A DNA stretch of 9,783 bases, taken from assembly GCA_947039055.1 (NCBI GenBank), contig CAMQYB010000054.1, positions 1 to 9,783 of the forward strand, read 5' to 3'. Positions 7,021 through 9,783 of the stretch are shown here, piece after piece; position 1 is the first letter of the stretch; each line of letters begins with the position of its first letter. The position numbers and the translations under genes were made by a program. The DNA comes from an uncultured Deferribacteraceae bacterium (GTDB lineage Bacteria > Chrysiogenota > Deferribacteres > Deferribacterales > Mucispirillaceae). A model generated the notes under the pieces. The model was not told where the DNA came from. It saw only the letters and a program-made list of their open reading frames with translations, and did not search any database.

Positions 7021-7401
7021 CTAACTTATATCAAGTAATTTAAAAACTTTCTCTTGCAAAATTTCTGGTGTAAAAGGTTTTACCACATAGTTATTAACAC
7101 CGTTTTTTAACGCCGTTAAAATATCCTCTTTCGCAGCCTCTGTAGTAATCATAAGTATAGGAACATCTACATATTTAGGATCAAGTCTAAGTGTTTTAAC
7201 AAATGTTAACCCATCCATCTCCGGCATATTCCAATCTGTAATGATAATGTCTACCTCATTTTTAGATAAGACCTCTAACGCTTCTACACCATGCTCCGCT
7301 TCCAAAATATTAGTGAAACCTAATTTTTGTAACGTGTTTTTTATTATCCTACGCATGGTAGAAGAATCATCTACAGTAATTATTGAATGACTATAAGACA
7401 T
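7021..7401 (-). CDS. cheY: Chemotaxis response regulator CheY
   Basis: 126 residues, a stand-alone receiver domain of normal CheY length. Phosphorylated by CheA, it diffuses to the flagellar switch and binds FliM. Key residues are all present: acidic pair D11-D12, phosphoacceptor D56 in I-T-D-W-N-M-P, T86/T87 in M-I-T-T-E-A-A, Y105 and K108 in N-Y-V-V-K-P-F. The D-W-N-M-P-E-M-D-G-L stretch, with Trp after the phosphorylated Asp, is typical of chemotaxis CheY. The start is supported by AGGAG (7411-7415) 9 nt upstream. It is the first gene of the eight-gene run and follows the best promoter in the window. The CheZ-like gene follows after 7 nt. Confidence is high. Confidence 0.97.
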   Translation of the reverse strand: MSYSHSIITVDDSSTMRRIIKNTLQKLGFTNILEAEHGVEALEVLSKNEVDIIITDWNMPEMDGLTFVKTLRLDPKYVDVPILMITTEAAKEDILTALKNGVNNYVVKPFTPEILQEKVFKLLDIS

Positions 7402-7457
7402 ATTGTCTATCTCCTATCTAAGATTTTCTTAGTTATAACTTAACATCTAATATATGA

Positions 7458-7486
7458 ACTATAAAATAATATACAACACTTGACAA
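7458..7486 (-). promoter_or_regulatory. Sigma70-type promoter for the cheY operon
   Basis: On the minus strand, TTGTCA (7486-7481) and TATAGT (7463-7458) are separated by exactly 17 nt. Each hexamer matches the consensus at 5 of 6 positions. Transcription would start near 7451 and give a leader of about 50 nt with the AGGAG site. It is not a sigma28 or sigma54 flagellar promoter. The inverted repeat at 7490-7510 lies directly upstream of the -35 box. A 10-bp palindrome, AGTTATAACT (7431-7440), lies in the leader. Confidence 0.6.
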
Positions 7487-7489
7487 CAT

Positions 7490-7510
7490 AAAACTTAATT
7501 ATTAAGTTCT
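7490..7510. promoter_or_regulatory. Inverted repeat next to the cheY -35 box, possible operator
   Basis: AACTTAAT and ATTAAGTT flank a single central base (7492-7508, perfect 8-bp arms; 9 of 10 if extended to 7490-7510). The centre lies about 50 bp upstream of the predicted start and 4-5 nt from the -35 box, a position suitable for a regulator or an AT-rich UP-like element. It contains almost no G/C, so it is a poor transcription terminator. Confidence 0.4.
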
Positions 7511-7567
7511 TATATCTACAATTTGCGATTATTATCTCATTAATTCTAAAGCAATATCTATAATACA

Positions 7568-7588
7568 AAAACCTAACTATTAAGTTTT
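7568..7588. promoter_or_regulatory. Second, imperfect copy of the inverted repeat
   Basis: AAAACCTAAC and ATTAAGTTTT around one central base, pairing at 8 of 10 positions. It lies 78 bp upstream of the copy beside the cheY promoter. It may be a weaker operator half of an array, or just a decayed duplicate. Confidence 0.3.
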
Positions 7589-7641
7589 AATATGTATAAA
7601 CCTACTTATCTTCCCTAACCCTTAGCAACGCTCTTAAACAT

Positions 7642-7662
7642 AAAACTTAATCTTTAAGTTTT
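7642..7662. promoter_or_regulatory. Third inverted repeat, overlapping the fliY stop codon
   Basis: AAAACTTAA and TTAAGTTTT form perfect 9-bp arms around a 3-nt centre. The fliY TAA stop (7647-7649) sits within the left arm, so the repeat encodes the last residues of FliY. Only one G-C pair is present per arm, making a stable terminator unlikely. It could still be a protein-binding site or an mRNA-end structure. Confidence 0.35.
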
Positions 7663-8519
7663 CGTATTCTTTCAGCTCTACTTATTATCTCTTTAATTCT
7701 AAAACCAAAATAACCATCAACAATAACAACCTCACCTCGTGCGATTACTTTATCATTAATCGTTAGATCTATCTGTTCATCAACACCTTGTTCTAACTCT
7801 ACTATATTACCTGGACCTAATCCTAAAATATCTTTTAAGAAAAGTTTAGCCGTACCCATTCTAACTGATATCGGAATATCTATATCTAATAATAAATCTA
7901 AATTTAAATTCGCCTGCTGTGGATTACTACTTGCATCTCCACCTGATGAACTTGAAGCAACCTCTTTCTTCGTACCTGAAATTAAGTAACTTTCTATTCC
8001 TGTATCAAAAAATAGGATAAACGGTACTGGCTTACCAGCTATATCAAATACAAATTCCATCGATATATAATTCTCTTCCGTATAACCATCATCTGCACTG
8101 CTTACTGCAACATCTTCAACTTTCATCGATACTTGTTGCTTGCTCTCTGATGCAAACGGAACATTCAATGACATTACTAATTGATTTGTAAGCTCTCTTA
8201 CTGCATCAACTGTATCTTCATCTAACTCCGCTTTTGGCGTCTCATCGCCACCTAACATAAGGTTACTTAATCTTGAGATATCTGTAGTTTTAAATAATAA
8301 ACCTAACTGTAACTCCGAATTAGTCTCTACCGACTTGATAACCGTTTGACCGACATACTCACTAAAAAGTGTATCCTTATCAATCGTGTTCATCTCACTA
8401 CTGTCTAGCTTGACTTCAGCAGATGTTATCGCTTGTAATGACGACGCTAACGTCTCCTTACATATATCAAATATCGATCCTAGCATCGGTGATGTAGATA
8501 AATCAACCGTCTCTTTCAT
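7647..8519 (-). CDS. fliY: Flagellar motor switch protein FliY (FliN with CheC-like domain)
   Basis: 290 residues, far longer than a plain FliN, matching FliY. It is a C-ring protein facing the cytoplasm and, in characterised bacteria, also a CheY-P phosphatase. A CheC-like domain fills about residues 8-185. Its second active-site motif is present as D105-x3-E109-x2-N112 (D-A-V-R-E-L-T-N). The first motif near residues 15-30 is not recognisable, and the conserved downstream Pro is not at its expected place. A Ser/Gly/Gln-rich linker (about 189-203) leads to a SpoA/FliN domain (about 207-280), with L-L-D-I-D-I-P-I-S-V-R-M-G and D-G-Y-F-G-F-R-I. Two adjacent ATGs exist; the one at 8519 has GGAG 7 nt upstream, the other only 4. 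It overlaps fliM by 17 nt. There is no separate fliN here. Confidence 0.92.
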   Translation of the reverse strand: MKETVDLSTSPMLGSIFDICKETLASSLQAITSAEVKLDSSEMNTIDKDTLFSEYVGQTVIKSVETNSELQLGLLFKTTDISRLSNLMLGGDETPKAELDEDTVDAVRELTNQLVMSLNVPFASESKQQVSMKVEDVAVSSADDGYTEENYISMEFVFDIAGKPVPFILFFDTGIESYLISGTKKEVASSSSGGDASSNPQQANLNLDLLLDIDIPISVRMGTAKLFLKDILGLGPGNIVELEQGVDEQIDLTINDKVIARGEVVIVDGYFGFRIKEIISRAERIRKLKD

Positions 8520-9516
8520 CATCTTGCTCCGTTGTTGATCTTGTTATTTTAATCGCTTTACGTATTCCTAAAACACCAAGCGCACCAAAAAACTTATGTT
8601 TATTATTAATGTAAATGTTCAATGGACGTTTACTCTTTTTATTCAATATAATTGTATCGTTTGCTTGCAGTTCTAATAACTCTGATACTTTTAATTTCGT
8701 TCTTCCGATCTCAACCTTAAACGGTATAGATATATTCTCTAACAGTTCTAATATTCTAGTCTCATACTCTCCAGATCTACCTTTCTTAGCACCGATTAAC
8801 CAATCTTGTGATGAGATCTTATTTAATACAGGCTCTAGCATGATAGCTGGAAGACACAGATTAATCATACCTGTTGCTTCACCGAATTTAACTTCGAAAA
8901 CAACTAAAACAATAACCTCGTTCTGTGCAACAATCTGAATAATATGAGGAGAATTCTCTGATAACTCTTTCTTAAACCTAACGTTTGGTATAATTTGTTT
9001 CCAAACTTCTTCCAAATCTTTCAATATTAAAGTTATGATACCATCTATTATATTAAGCTCTAAATGAGTCAACTCTCTTACATGGAAAAGTGGTAACCCT
9101 TGTCCACCTAATAATTTATCCACAATAGGAAAAATTAGTGACGGATTAATTTCTAGTACCGCATTACCTTGAAGAGGTATCATTGATATAATATTGAAAT
9201 TCGTCGGATCAGGAAGAGACATCAAAAACTCACCGTATGTCATCTGATCTACCGATACTAATGTTATATCGGTTATAGTTCTTAAAAAGTTTGATAAATT
9301 TGATGAAAAATTTCTAGCAAACTTATCATGAATGTTTCTTATTGAACGTAACTGATCCTTAGAGACCCTATCAGGTCTTCTAAAATCATAAACTGATATC
9401 TTCTTAGGATGAAAATCGTACGACTCCGACTCTGATGATCCTTCCGTTGCCTCGGAATCATCTGAAACAGTTGAGAGTAACGCATCAATTTCATCTTGAC
9501 TTAGAATATCTGCCAT
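8503..9516 (-). CDS. fliM: Flagellar motor switch protein FliM
   Basis: 337 residues, normal FliM length. It forms the C-ring, transmits CheY-P binding into a rotation switch, and is cytoplasmic at the flagellar base. The N-terminus M-A-D-I-L-S-Q-D-E-I-D-A-L-L carries the CheY-P-binding peptide. An acidic Ser-rich tether follows (about 18-33). The middle CheC-like domain (about 38-235) contains V-D-Q-M-T-Y-G-E-F-L and the L-L-G-G-Q-G loop near 137-142. The C-terminal SpoA domain (about 250-325) mediates contact with FliN/FliY. The tail T-E-Q-D-D-E-R-D-G is polar and partly encoded by sequence overlapping the fliY start. Only a weak GGTAG-like ribosome site is visible about 10 nt before the ATG. 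From memory it resembles Campylobacterota and Deferribacterota FliM. Confidence 0.96.
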   Translation of the reverse strand: MADILSQDEIDALLSTVSDDSEATEGSSESESYDFHPKKISVYDFRRPDRVSKDQLRSIRNIHDKFARNFSSNLSNFLRTITDITLVSVDQMTYGEFLMSLPDPTNFNIISMIPLQGNAVLEINPSLIFPIVDKLLGGQGLPLFHVRELTHLELNIIDGIITLILKDLEEVWKQIIPNVRFKKELSENSPHIIQIVAQNEVIVLVVFEVKFGEATGMINLCLPAIMLEPVLNKISSQDWLIGAKKGRSGEYETRILELLENISIPFKVEIGRTKLKVSELLELQANDTIILNKKSKRPLNIYINNKHKFFGALGVLGIRKAIKITRSTTEQDDERDG

Positions 9517-9783
9517 TAATTAATATCTACCATAAACTCATTATAAAACATTATACACTCATTAAGCAATATATATTATACTATTAGCAAAACTATCTCT
9601 CGATACTTGCCATAAAAAATAATCCAAAATTCTCTAATAAAACCGTTTAACAACTACACTATATATATCTGTTATAGAAACTCATAAACTAACTAGCGTG
9701 TATATTACACAAAAATTCAAACCTTATTTGCTACGCAAACTTAACCCAACTGTATAAAATATTTATTACAACCTAAACCTTAT
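9517..9783. other. Non-coding region upstream of fliM
   Basis: No supported gene in 267 bases; stop codons occur early in all minus-strand frames at the window edge. It is AT-rich and holds the possible fliM promoter and a small palindrome, TTTGC-TAC-GCAAA (9727-9739). Any upstream flagellar genes lie outside the window. Confidence 0.55.
9540..9569 (-). promoter_or_regulatory. Possible sigma70-type fliM promoter
   Basis: On the minus strand, TTGCTT (9569-9564) and a perfect TATAAT (9545-9540) are 18 nt apart. The start would fall near 9533, giving a short leader of about 17 nt. Other TATAAT boxes lie at 9550-9555 and 9575-9580 without good -35 partners, so in this AT-rich DNA the call is weak. 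Confidence 0.35.

Larger units (their letters stand above)
7402..7646. other. Intergenic region between fliY and cheY
   Basis: No supported gene. It contains, in transcription order, degenerate copies 2 and 1 of the fliY 3' end with their inverted repeats, the cheY promoter, a short palindrome in the leader, and the cheY ribosome-binding site. No GC-rich terminator separates fliY from cheY, so some read-through from fliM-fliY into the cheY operon is possible. Confidence 0.65.
7486..7703. repeat. Three-copy degenerate repeat derived from the fliY 3' end
   Basis: Copy 1 is 7486-7550, copy 2 about 7568-7617, and copy 3 (7638-7703) is the real end of fliY. Copies 1 and 3 share their first 14 bases exactly and 25 of the first 30. 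After a divergent middle and a 1-nt indel they match at 21 of 22 positions (7529-7550 against 7682-7703). On the minus strand that second block encodes F-R-I-N-E-I-I, against F-R-I-K-E-I-I in FliY. Copy 2 is more decayed but shares the inverted repeat and a CTTAT block. Offsets are 78 and 74 bp. I read this as decayed tandem duplication. The copies are too short to be a pseudogene. Confidence 0.7.

Noticed and set aside
7642..7662. Intrinsic terminator after fliY
   Set aside because: The stem has one G-C pair and the repeat overlaps the stop codon; such a hairpin would be weak.
7486..7703. CRISPR-like array
   Set aside because: Repeat copies are few, degenerate, uneven and derived from the fliY 3' end; there are no uniform spacers and no cas genes.
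8615..8938. 107-codon open frame on the plus strand
   Set aside because: Antisense to the well-supported fliM; no recognisable domain.

Overview
The window is a strongly AT-rich stretch in which every supported gene lies on the minus strand. It carries part of a flagellar-switch and chemotaxis locus, joined to an envelope and partner-switching module. The organism is very probably a motile diderm bacterium: there is a flagellar switch (FliM, FliY), a CheY/CheA pathway, and a secreted protein with a MotB/OmpA-type peptidoglycan-binding domain. From memory, the FliM N-terminus, the FliY C-terminus and the CheA P1 domain recall Campylobacterota, while the Cys-containing PAS domains and the SpoIIE-type phosphatase recall Deferribacterota or Desulfobacterota. 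I cannot assign a phylum from sequence alone.

Layout in transcription order, right to left. Positions 9783-9517 are non-coding and hold a possible fliM promoter. fliM (9516-8503) overlaps fliY (8519-7647). A 245-bp gap (7646-7402) follows. It holds two degenerate copies of the fliY 3' end, a repeated AT-rich inverted repeat, and a good sigma70-type promoter reading into cheY. Then comes a tightly packed run of eight genes: cheY, a divergent cheZ, a hybrid cheA-REC, a small secreted protein, a MotB/OmpA-domain protein, a C-terminally anchored protein of unknown function, a PAS-PAS-PP2C phosphatase, and a STAS protein. Gaps in this run are at most 27 nt, and three junctions overlap. The last 136 bases are non-coding, with a short tandem array that includes the STAS stop codon.

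How the genes may work together: CheA would phosphorylate CheY and its own C-terminal receiver; CheY-P would bind FliM through the EIDALL peptide. CheY-P removal would fall to FliY, which keeps one of two CheC-type sites, and to CheZ, whose usual catalytic residues appear replaced. Downstream, the PP2C phosphatase and STAS protein form two thirds of a partner switch whose kinase is not in this window. Their co-transcription with cheA suggests a link between chemotaxis signalling and a switch controlling gene expression or the envelope; that link is inference.

Most unusual points: the CheZ homologue with a substituted active site, duplicated gene 3' ends next to the cheY promoter, the Cys-rich tandem PAS domains, the unknown anchored protein with a possible inactive Mrr-like nuclease fold, and the long out-of-frame overlap between the small secreted protein and the OmpA-domain gene.
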